From UBA10649 sp963700745 (GTDB taxonomy: Bacteria; Actinomycetota; Actinomycetes; S36-B12): a stretch of 64,000 nt of DNA. The stretch covers positions 372,001 through 436,000 of the forward strand of contig CAVOYT010000009.1 of the NCBI GenBank assembly GCA_963700745.1. Direction: 5' to 3'. The position numbers and the translations under genes were made by a program. Below are positions 51,036 through 58,597 of the stretch, one piece after another; the first letter of the stretch is position 1; each line of letters opens with the position of its first letter. The notes beneath the pieces were generated by a model. It worked only from the letters and a program-made list of their open reading frames with translations. It was not told where the DNA came from and did not search any database.

Positions 51036-52968
51036 ATGGCCGAGGGGCAGTCCGCGGACGGAATCGCGGCGATCGCGGCTGGCCGAGAGCGGCTGGCCGC
51101 CCTGCTCGGCGCGGATCCCTTGGGCTCGGACGTCCTCACCCGGTATGACCGGTGGGTCGGCGACCTGTGGGACGGCCTCGCGACCGTCTACGACGCCGCC
51201 GACGTGCTCCCGGCCGTGATCGACGTCGATCGCGGCGGTCCACCTCGCCCGTCCGGCGCCCCTGCGCCAGCGGGACCGGGAGCGCATCCTGCGTCCGGAC
51301 TGGTTCCAGGCGGCCGACGCCATCGGCTACGTCGCGTACGCGGACCTCTTCGCCGGCGACCTGCAGGGAATCCGGTCGCGGATCGACTACCTGCAGACAC
51401 TCGACGTCACGTACCTGCACCTGATGCCGCTGCTGACCCCACGCCCGGGAGCCAACGACGGTGGCTACGCGGTCATGGACTACCGGTCGGTCCGCTCCGA
51501 CCTGGGCAGCATGGACGACCTCGCGCAGCTCGCCGGCGACCTCCATCGCGCCGGCATCTCGCTGACCCTGGACCTCGTCCTCAACCACGTCGCCCGCGAG
51601 CACGAGTGGGCACAGAAGGCCAAGGCCGGCGATCCCCGCTACCGCGACTACTTCCTGGTCTTCCCGGACCGCACCGAGCCGGACCGGTATGAGGCGACAC
51701 TGCCGGAGGTCTTCCCGGCCTTCGCGCCCGGCAACTTCACGTGGGACGACACTCTCGACGGCTGGGTCTGGACGACGTTCAACGAGTGGCAATGGGACCT
51801 CAACTGGGCCAATCCCGATGTGCTCGTCGAGTTCACCGACATCATCGGCTTCCTCGCCAACCGGGGCGCCGACTGCATCCGGCTCGATGCGATCGCCTTC
51901 ACCTGGAAGCGGCTGGGGACGAACTGCCAGAACCAGCCTGAGGTCCACGCCTTGACCCAGGCGATGCGGGCGGCGGCTCGCATCATGTCCCCGTCACTGA
52001 TCTTCAAGGCCGAGGCCATCGTCGGGCCCACGGACGTCGTCGCATACCTCGGACAGGGCGAGCACGCTGGAAAGGTCAGCGAGCTCGCGTACCACAACTC
52101 GCTCATGGTGCAGATCTGGTCCGCACTCGCGGCACGTGACGGGAGGCTTCTCGCCACCGCGCTGTCGCGGTTCGCGCCGATTCCGGTGACCAGCGCCTGG
52201 GCAACCTACCTGCGCTGTCACGACGACATCGGCTGGGCCATCGACGACGCCGACGCATCCGCCGTCGGCTGGGACGGCTACGGGCATCGCACCTTCCTGG
52301 CCGACTTCTATGCCGGCGAGTTCGACGGCAGCTTCGCCACCGGCATGCACTTCCAGTCGAACCCGCAGACCGGCGACCGACGCACCTCCGGCAGTGCCGC
52401 GAGCCTCGCGGGTGTCGAGTCCGCCCTGTCGCAGGGGAATCCCGAGGCCCTCGACCTCGCTATCGACCGACTCACCTGCGCCTACGCGATGGTGTTCGGG
52501 TTCGGTGGAGTTCCGCTGCTGTACATGGGCGACGAGCTCGGGATGCTCAACGACCACGCCTACTTGGACGACCCGGCCAAGGCGTCGGACAACCGGTGGG
52601 TGCACCGTCCGGCCATGGACTGGTCACTCGTCGACGGTTTCGGCACCGAGGACGGCGTCGCCGAGCGCGTGTTCGCGGCCATCACCGGACTCATCGCTGC
52701 CCGGCGATCGCTCCCCGCCCTGCACGCCTCCGTGGCGACCGACGTCTTCACCGCGGACAACCAGGCGGTGCTCGTGTTCCGACGCAGGCACGCCGCCGGC
52801 AGCATCGTCCAGGTCTACAACCTCTCCGAGCACCCGCAGGAGTTCTCCGCATCAGTCCTGTGGCCGCTGACGTCCCCGCTTTTCGAGCACCTGTCCGATC
52901 GCCCCCTGGACGTCACCGATGTGATGACGATCCCCCCGTACGGAGCGTGGTGGCTCACGTCGCAGTGA
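51036..52968 (+). CDS. Amylosucrase-type GH13 (subfamily 4-like) glucosyltransferase/sucrose hydrolase (frameshifted)
   Basis: About 644 residues. A helical N-terminal domain leads to the barrel (DWFQAADAIGYVAYADLFAGDL, then MPLLTPRPGANDGGYAVMDYR). The nucleophile Asp is in CIRLDAIAFTWKRLG (GAT 51886), the acid/base Glu in IFKAEAIVGPTDVVAYLG, and the transition-state His-Asp in LRCHDDIGWAIDD. These are the amylosucrase versions of the GH13 regions. A C-terminal beta domain ends PPYGAWWLTSQ. An extra G at about 51228 (GTCATC read as GTCGATC) breaks the frame. ATG 51036 (GGGGA upstream) is preferred; ATG 50979 is possible. Expected activity is sucrose cleavage with glucan synthesis or hydrolysis; sucrose specificity is inference. 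Confidence 0.85.
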
Positions 52969-53007
52969 CGAATCCCACCTCTGCATCCCGAGGCCGGCGC
53001 TGAGTCC

Positions 53008-53013
53008 TACGCT
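53008..53013 (+). promoter_or_regulatory. Leaderless-type -10 (TACGCT) of the fumarase gene
   Basis: TACGCT lies six bases before GTG 53020 with no ribosome-binding site between. Confidence 0.5.
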
Positions 53014-53019
53014 GAACCC

Positions 53020-54684
53020 GTGACCGACTTCGACTACACCGACATGCTCCCCGTGAGCGAAGACGACACCCCCTACCGCCTCGTCACCACCGAGGGGGTC
53101 GGAGAGGTCACCCTGGGCGATCGCACCTTCCTGACCGTCGCACCGGAGGCCCTGCGGGCGCTGGCGTTCGAGGCACTCAAGGACATCTCGCACCTGCTGC
53201 GTCCCGGGCACCTGGCCCAGCTCCGCAGGATCCTCGACGATCCAGAGGCCAGTCCGAACGACCGCTTCGTCGCACTCGACCTGCTGAAGAACGCCAACAT
53301 CGCGGCTGGCGGCGTGCTCCCGATGTGTCAGGACACGGGCACCGCGATCGTCATGGGCAAGCGCGGCCAGCGAGTGCTCACCGAGGGCGACGACGAACGC
53401 GACCTCTCACACGGCATCTTCGACGCCTACCAGAAACTGAACCTGCGCTACTCGCAGATGTCCCCGCTGTCGATGTGGCAGGAGCGCAACACCGGCAGCA
53501 ACCTCCCTGCGCAGGTCGAGCTCTACGCCGACACCCACGCCGGGCACGAGCAGCAGTACGACTTCCTGTTCATGGCCAAGGGCGGCGGCAGCGCGAACAA
53601 GAGCTACCTCTTCCAGGAGACCGCGGCGCTGCTCAATCCCGAGTCCTTCGACCGGTTCCTCGACGAGAAGCTCCGCGCCATCGGCACCGCGGCCTGCCCG
53701 CCCTACCACCTCGCCATCGTGGTCGGCGGAACGAGCGCCGAATACGCCCTCAAGACCGCCAAGTACGCCAGCGCCCGCTACTACGACACCCTCCCGGTGC
53801 ACGGCTCGGACGCGGGGCACGGATACCGCGACCTCGAGATGGAGCAGCACGTCCTCGAGATGACCCAGGGATTCGGCATCGGTGCACAGTTCGGCGGGAA
53901 GTACTTCTGCCATGACGTGCGCGTCATCCGCCTGCCCCGCCACGGAGCCTCGTGCCCCGTGGCGATCGCCGTGTCGTGCTCGGCCGACCGGCAGGCCAAG
54001 GCGCGCATCACGCGAGACGGCGTCTTCCTCGAGCAGCTCGAGACCGAGCCGGCCCACTACCTGCCCGACGTGACCGACGAGCATCTCGACGACGACGTCG
54101 TGCGCATCGACCTCAACCAGCCGATGGACGAGATCCGCCGACAGCTGTCCACCCTTCCCATCCGGACTCGGGTCGCGCTCACCGGGCCCATGGTGGTCGC
54201 ACGTGATCTCGCGCACGCGCGGATCAAGGCGATGCTCGAGCGCGGCGAGCCGATGCCGTCCTACCTGCGCGACCACTGCGTTTACTACGCCGGCCCGGCG
54301 AAGACCCCCGCGGGCTACGCCTCTGGGTCGTTCGGGCCGACGACGGCTGGTCGCATGGATTCCTATGTCGACCTCTTCCAGAAGGCCGGCGGATCGTTCG
54401 TCATGCTGGCCAAGGGCAACCGCAGCACCGCGGTCACCAACGCCTGCCGAGACAACGGTGGCTTCTACCTCGGGTCGATCGGGGGGCCCGCCGCCCGACT
54501 GGCCCAGGACAACATCCGCAAGGTCGAGGTCCTCGACTTCCCGGAACTGGGCATGGAGGCGGTCTGGCGGATCGAGGTCGAGGACTTCCCGGCCTTCGTC
54601 GTCGTCGACGACAAGGGCAATGACTTCTTCGAGGACACCCTGCGCCCGATCACGGTGACGATTCCGGTGGGGCCGCCTCGCTAG
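53020..54684 (+). CDS. Class I fumarate hydratase (Fe-S dependent)
   Basis: A 554-residue fusion of the alpha (PF05681-like) and beta (PF05683-like) domains, the FumA/FumB type. Cluster cysteines are expected in GVLPMCQDTGTAIVMGKRG, FGGKYFCHDVRVIRLPRHG and VAIAVSCSADRQ. SMWQERNTGSNLPAQVE and AKGGGSANKSYLFQETAALLNP are typical of the family. The beta domain has HCVYYAGPAKTPAGYASGSFGPTTAGRMD. It interconverts fumarate and malate in the TCA cycle with an oxygen-labile [4Fe-4S] cluster. In M. tuberculosis the corresponding locus carries the unrelated class II enzyme, so this is a non-orthologous counterpart. Confidence 0.93.
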   Translation: MTDFDYTDMLPVSEDDTPYRLVTTEGVGEVTLGDRTFLTVAPEALRALAFEALKDISHLLRPGHLAQLRRILDDPEASPNDRFVALDLLKNANIAAGGVLPMCQDTGTAIVMGKRGQRVLTEGDDERDLSHGIFDAYQKLNLRYSQMSPLSMWQERNTGSNLPAQVELYADTHAGHEQQYDFLFMAKGGGSANKSYLFQETAALLNPESFDRFLDEKLRAIGTAACPPYHLAIVVGGTSAEYALKTAKYASARYYDTLPVHGSDAGHGYRDLEMEQHVLEMTQGFGIGAQFGGKYFCHDVRVIRLPRHGASCPVAIAVSCSADRQAKARITRDGVFLEQLETEPAHYLPDVTDEHLDDDVVRIDLNQPMDEIRRQLSTLPIRTRVALTGPMVVARDLAHARIKAMLERGEPMPSYLRDHCVYYAGPAKTPAGYASGSFGPTTAGRMDSYVDLFQKAGGSFVMLAKGNRSTAVTNACRDNGGFYLGSIGGPAARLAQDNIRKVEVLDFPELGMEAVWRIEVEDFPAFVVVDDKGNDFFEDTLRPITVTIPVGPPR

Positions 54685-54728
54685 TTCGGGCAGTCATGCT
54701 CCGGCGGTCGTGACTGGCCGGAACGAGG

Positions 54729-55313
54729 TCAGCAGCGGTGGGCGCCGCCGGACCAGTGCCCGGCGCCGGAGCCATCGCGCCAGATCGTCCAGAAGGCACG
54801 GTCCTGCCAGTACCGGTTCCAGTTGTTCGGGGTGGTCTTGCGAAGGGCCTTGACGATGGCCACGCCCTCCTCGCCCATCTCCTTGCGAACTTCCTTCTGC
54901 ATCATCCACGTCGCACCGCGGGCCAAGGCCGCGCTCATCTGGTAGGCACCGTGGTAGGTCCCGCTGGTCGCCCGGTAGTTCGCGTGGCTCTCGCGCAGGA
55001 CGATGCAGCGACGCACGTCCTCCTTGCCCGGCTTGAACCACTTGCCCTGGTAGAGGCTCGGCATGAAGCCCATGAGGTCGGCGGCCTGGCGGTTCCCGCG
55101 GGCAAGAGCGGCCTCACGGTCGGAGTTACTGCCGGCCGGCGTCGTGCTCGTCGGGGCCGGCGCTGGCGCCTGCTCTCCATCACCCACCGGAACGAAGACG
55201 TCGTCGGCCGCAACGGCCGAGGGAACGCTGGCGTTGACGGCGCCCGCCGTCACGGAGGACAACGTCAGCAGTACGGCAACGGCCAGGGCCGAGGCACCGA
55301 TCTGTCGACGCAT
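54729..55313 (-). CDS. Secreted lysozyme/transglycosylase-like protein (Rpf-like fold)
   Basis: A 194-residue protein with a Sec signal peptide (MRRQIGASALAVAVLLTLSSVTAGA), a Pro/Ala/Thr-rich spacer and a C-terminal lysozyme-like domain. The domain reads VRRCIVLRESHANYRATSGTYHGAYQMSAALARGATWM. The RESHANY Glu is the likely catalytic residue, and YHGAYQMS resembles the substrate groove of resuscitation-promoting factor and SLT domains. It probably cleaves peptidoglycan outside the cell. The 295-base upstream region carries a CRP-like site, a palindrome and two DnaA-box-like sequences. Confidence 0.8.
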   Translation of the reverse strand: MRRQIGASALAVAVLLTLSSVTAGAVNASVPSAVAADDVFVPVGDGEQAPAPAPTSTTPAGSNSDREAALARGNRQAADLMGFMPSLYQGKWFKPGKEDVRRCIVLRESHANYRATSGTYHGAYQMSAALARGATWMMQKEVRKEMGEEGVAIVKALRKTTPNNWNRYWQDRAFWTIWRDGSGAGHWSGGAHRC

Positions 55314-55426
55314 GCATGAACTCCACGTGGGTTGCGGGGGCGTTCGCGAGGGAACAACGACTACCTACCGTGCCGAAAGATCACGGGATTGTCACGCGGT
55401 TGCATGGTGCTGATGGTCACAGGGGG

Positions 55427-55444
55427 TGTCCGACATATCGGACA
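55427..55444. promoter_or_regulatory. Palindrome TGTCCGA-CATA-TCGGACA
   Basis: Seven-base perfect inverted arms with a four-base spacer lie about 115 bases upstream of the lysozyme-like gene. It is a candidate operator for an unidentified dimeric regulator. Confidence 0.45.
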
Positions 55445-55489
55445 ATTGTTTGCTGCTGCCACAAATCATGAGGCGGCCCGCCGATCGAG

Positions 55490-55505
55490 TGTGACGGGCA
55501 TCACA
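55490..55505. promoter_or_regulatory. CRP-type binding site (TGTGA-N6-TCACA)
   Basis: TGTGACGGGCATCACA is a perfect match to the CRP-family consensus half-sites. It lies 177 bases before the lysozyme-like gene and 104 bases from the 3' end of phoH2. Confidence 0.6.
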
Positions 55506-55508
55506 TCA

Positions 55509-55529
55509 CTGTCCACACGGTTATCCACA
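55509..55529. other. Pair of DnaA-box-like nonamers
   Basis: CTGTCCACA (55509-55517) and TTATCCACA (55521-55529) are in the same orientation, three bases apart. The second is a perfect DnaA box and the first has one mismatch from the actinobacterial consensus TTGTCCACA. No other origin features are present. Confidence 0.4.
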
Positions 55530-55608
55530 GGGAATACCGCCCCGCGGGACACCCCCCGCGTTGGCGGCGCGCGCCGTCAGCGCGTGAGCATGAAGTCAGA
55601 GCGACACG

Positions 55609-56925
55609 TCAGAGCGTGATGTCCTCGAGCATCTCGGTCACCAGGGCGGCGATCGGCGAGCGTTCCGACCGCGTCAGCGTCACGTGGGCGAACAACGGGT
55701 GTCCCTTCAACTTCTCGACGACAGCCACCACGCCGTCATGGCGTCCGACCCGCAGGTTGTCGCGTTGCGCCACGTCGTGGGTCAGAACCACCCTGCTGTC
55801 GCGACCCACCCTGGACAGAACCGTGAGCAGCACGTTGCGCTCGAGTGACTGCGCCTCGTCCACGATGACGAACGCATCGTGCAGGGACCGGCCGCGGATG
55901 TGCGTCAAGGGAAGGACCTCGAGCATCCCGCGATCGACGATCTCCTCCACGACCTCCTGGGTCGTGACCGCGCCGAGGGTGTCGAAGACCGCCTGCCCCC
56001 AAGGCGACATCTTCTCGACCTCGGTGCCGGGAAGATAGCCGAGCTCCTGGCCGCCGACCGCAAAGAGCGGACGGAAGACGATCACCTTGCGATGCTGCCT
56101 GCGCTCCAGCACCGCCTCGAGCCCGGCGCAGAGGGCCAGCGCGCTCTTGCCGGTGCCGGCCCGCCCGCCCAGGGACACGATCCCGATGTCCGGGTCCAGG
56201 AGCAGGTCGAGAGCGATCCGCTGCTCCGCGCTACGACCGTGGATCCCGAACGCCTCGCGGTCGCCGCGCACCAGGCGGACGCGCTTGTCGGGCGTCACAC
56301 GTCCGAGCGCGCTCCCACGGTCCGACAGCAGGACCAGACCGGTGTGGCAGGGCAGCTCCGCCGCTGCCTCGAGGTCGATGATCTGCTCGTCGTAGAGCAG
56401 GTCGACGTCCTCGACCGTGACGTCGACCTCCGCCATGCCGGTGAAGCCGGTCTCGACAACGAACTCCGCGCGGTACTCCTCCGCCGGCAGGCCGACCGAC
56501 GAAGCCTTGACCCGCATCGGGAGGTCCTTGCTGACCAGTACGACGGACTTGCCGTCCGCCTGGAGATTGCGTGCGACAGCCAGGATCCGGGTGTCGTTGT
56601 CGCCGAGCTGAAGACCGCTGGGCAGAACACTGACATCGGTGTGGTTGAGCTCGACCCGCACGGTGCCGCCGGCCTCGCCAACGGTCATGGGCTCATCGAG
56701 TCGGCCGTTCACCACGCGCAGGTCGTCGAGGAGACGCAGCGCCTGCCGGGCGAAGTAGCCGAGCTCCGGATGGCTTCGTTTCGCCTCGAGCTCGGTCACG
56801 ACGACGACCGGAACGACCACGTCATGCTCGTCGAACCGCAGGAGGGCCCGCGGATCGGAGAGCAAGACGGAGGTGTCAAGGACGTACGTGCGGCGGATGT
56901 CGGGTTCGGCGTGCGCAGCGGGCAC
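55609..56925 (-). CDS. phoH2: PhoH2: PIN domain-PhoH ATPase fusion
   Basis: A 438-residue protein. The N-terminal PIN RNase domain carries TYVLDTSVLLSDPRALLRF, VVVTELEAKR and a later GDNDTRILAVA with the conserved acids. The C-terminal PhoH helicase domain has Walker A GGRAGTGKSALALCAGLEAV, then FRPLFAVGGQELGYLPG and Walker B FVIVDEAQSLERN. Mycobacterial PhoH2 (Rv1095) is an RNA helicase/RNase of this architecture. GTG 56925 has AGGAGG six bases upstream. The gene appears intact. Confidence 0.93.
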   Translation of the reverse strand: MPAAHAEPDIRRTYVLDTSVLLSDPRALLRFDEHDVVVPVVVVTELEAKRSHPELGYFARQALRLLDDLRVVNGRLDEPMTVGEAGGTVRVELNHTDVSVLPSGLQLGDNDTRILAVARNLQADGKSVVLVSKDLPMRVKASSVGLPAEEYRAEFVVETGFTGMAEVDVTVEDVDLLYDEQIIDLEAAAELPCHTGLVLLSDRGSALGRVTPDKRVRLVRGDREAFGIHGRSAEQRIALDLLLDPDIGIVSLGGRAGTGKSALALCAGLEAVLERRQHRKVIVFRPLFAVGGQELGYLPGTEVEKMSPWGQAVFDTLGAVTTQEVVEEIVDRGMLEVLPLTHIRGRSLHDAFVIVDEAQSLERNVLLTVLSRVGRDSRVVLTHDVAQRDNLRVGRHDGVVAVVEKLKGHPLFAHVTLTRSERSPIAALVTEMLEDITL

Positions 56926-57000
56926 GTGGGCCTCCTGAAGCGGGCCACCTGCCCGGTGACCCGGTGCGGTTCTCCAGCGGGCGGCTGCCCGTGGCTGTGC

Positions 57001-57783
57001 CTAAACCGTACGGCCGGGCGCGCCGCTGTCCGGATTGACACGCCGCGCGAGGAGAGCGATCGCCGTCACGATGACGACGCCGGATCCCGCCACCACGCCC
57101 CGCCCGATCGGCATCAGCGCAGACACCGCAGCGCCCACCGTCCAGGCCACCGGGAACCCGATGGTGGCCCGCCACAGCCGACTCCACCCCTCGTCCCGGT
57201 ACAGCAGGTCGGCGGCTCCGTACCGGATGGAGTCCACGAACGGCCCGGTGATCGAGATCACCGGTGCCTTCGCGTGACCGACCATCGTGAACACGGTCGC
57301 CAGAACCGCGAGGGCCAGGGCCGACGACGACACGGATACCCCGGCCGCGAACCACGCCTCGGATCCGAGCGACAGCTCCCGCGGGTCCGCGGGCACGTCC
57401 TTGCCGAGGAACACGGCTCCGGCGAGGGCGGTCACGCCCAGCAGCGAGGCCGCCAGGACGAGGAGTCCGCGGGTCCCCCGCGACGACGTGAACCAGGGCA
57501 CCCAGCGGCGCAGCGCCAGGACCCCGGCGATCCCGACCGCGCAGCCCACCAGCGAGAAGACCGAGAGCCAGACCTGCCCCGGGTCCTCCTCGAGCCGAAG
57601 CCAGACCAGGACGAGGTTGCCGGCCTGGTTGGCCGTGAAGACACCGAAGGCCCGGAAGTCCTGGGCGTCCATGGCGCCCGCAACCGCGGTGAGGATCAGG
57701 ACCATCGCCAGTGGGCGGCGAAGGACGATGGCGGCATCAGCGTCGACCGAGAGTCGATTGCCGGGATCGACGGGTCCGGTCAT
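57001..57783 (-). CDS. DUF1275 (YoaK-like) membrane protein
   Basis: A 260-residue integral membrane protein with six hydrophobic segments. The family hallmark is near the N-terminus: ILTAVAGAMDAQDFRAFGVFTANQAGNLVLV. Later ISITGPFVDSIRYGAADLL and GAAVSALMPIGRGVVAGSGVVIVTAIALL occur. Transport function has been proposed for the family but not shown. ATG 57783 overlaps the stop of the isoprenyl synthase gene (ATGA), so they form an operon; a link to polyprenyl lipid metabolism is speculative. Confidence 0.82.
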   Translation of the reverse strand: MTGPVDPGNRLSVDADAAIVLRRPLAMVLILTAVAGAMDAQDFRAFGVFTANQAGNLVLVWLRLEEDPGQVWLSVFSLVGCAVGIAGVLALRRWVPWFTSSRGTRGLLVLAASLLGVTALAGAVFLGKDVPADPRELSLGSEAWFAAGVSVSSSALALAVLATVFTMVGHAKAPVISITGPFVDSIRYGAADLLYRDEGWSRLWRATIGFPVAWTVGAAVSALMPIGRGVVAGSGVVIVTAIALLARRVNPDSGAPGRTV

Positions 57784-58541
57784 GTCCCGTAGCGGCGGTG
57801 CCGATCGGCGTAGGCGCGCATGGCTCGTAGGAAGTCCACGCGGCGGAAGTCCGGCCAGTACGCCTCGCAGAAGTAGAACTCTGAATGCGCGCTCTGCCAG
57901 AGCAGGAAGCCGGACAGCCGTTGCTCTCCGGACGTACGGATGACCAGATCGGGGTCCGGCTGACCGCTCGTATAGAGGTGCTCAGCGATGTGGTCGACAT
58001 CGAGCAGCTGGGCCAGCTCGTCCAGACTGGTCCCCTGGCCGGCGTGCTGGTGGAGGAGCGCCCGCACAGCGTCCACGACCTCGCGGCGGCCGCCATACCC
58101 AACGGCCACGTTGACCAGGATCCCGTCGATGTCCGACGTCGCCTCCTCGGCCTCCTTCAGTGCTCGAGCCGTGGGCGCCGGAAGCAGGTCAAGGGCCCCC
58201 ACCGGATGAAGTCGCCAACGCCGCTGCACCGCGAGGTCGTCGACGGTGTCCTGAATGATGCCCATGAGCGACTCGAGCTCGGCCGGCGGCCGGTTGAGAT
58301 TGTCCGTCGACAACAGCCACAAGGTGACCACTTCGACACCGGCCTCCTCGCACCAGCCGAGGAACTCGACGATCTTCGCGGCGCCGGCCCGATGGCCCAC
58401 CGACGACGATGAGCCCTGGGCGGTCGCCCAGCGTCGGTTGCCGTCCAGGATCACGCCGACGTGCCGGGGGCGTCGTTCTGGCGGCACCTGCGCGGCGAGG
58501 CGTCTCTCGTAGACGCCGTACACCAGGTCCGACAGCCCCAC
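57780..58541 (-). CDS. (Z)-isoprenyl diphosphate synthase (UppS/short-chain Z-FPP synthase family)
   Basis: A 253-residue cis-prenyltransferase. HVGVILDGNRRWATAQG holds the catalytic Asp and diphosphate-binding residues; GHRAGAAKIVEFLGWCEE and LWLLSTDNLNRPPAELESL follow. PDLVIRTSGEQRLSGFLLWQSAHSEFYF is the C-terminal signature. It elongates isoprenyl diphosphates with cis double bonds for cell-wall lipid carriers. Syntenic with Rv1086, which makes the short Z,E-FPP; chain length cannot be read here. GTG 58541 has GGAGG four bases upstream; the frame is open to 58907. Confidence 0.9.
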   Translation of the reverse strand: MGLSDLVYGVYERRLAAQVPPERRPRHVGVILDGNRRWATAQGSSSSVGHRAGAAKIVEFLGWCEEAGVEVVTLWLLSTDNLNRPPAELESLMGIIQDTVDDLAVQRRWRLHPVGALDLLPAPTARALKEAEEATSDIDGILVNVAVGYGGRREVVDAVRALLHQHAGQGTSLDELAQLLDVDHIAEHLYTSGQPDPDLVIRTSGEQRLSGFLLWQSAHSEFYFCEAYWPDFRRVDFLRAMRAYADRHRRYGT

Positions 58542-58597
58542 CGGTCCTCCGCTCCGTCGGCAGCGCAGCCCTACCGCAGACTGCCGCCGCGAGCAGG

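Noticed and set aside
55509..55529. DnaA boxes considered as a replication origin
   Set aside because: Only two boxes, no AT-rich unwinding region, and no dnaA, dnaN or parAB genes in the window.
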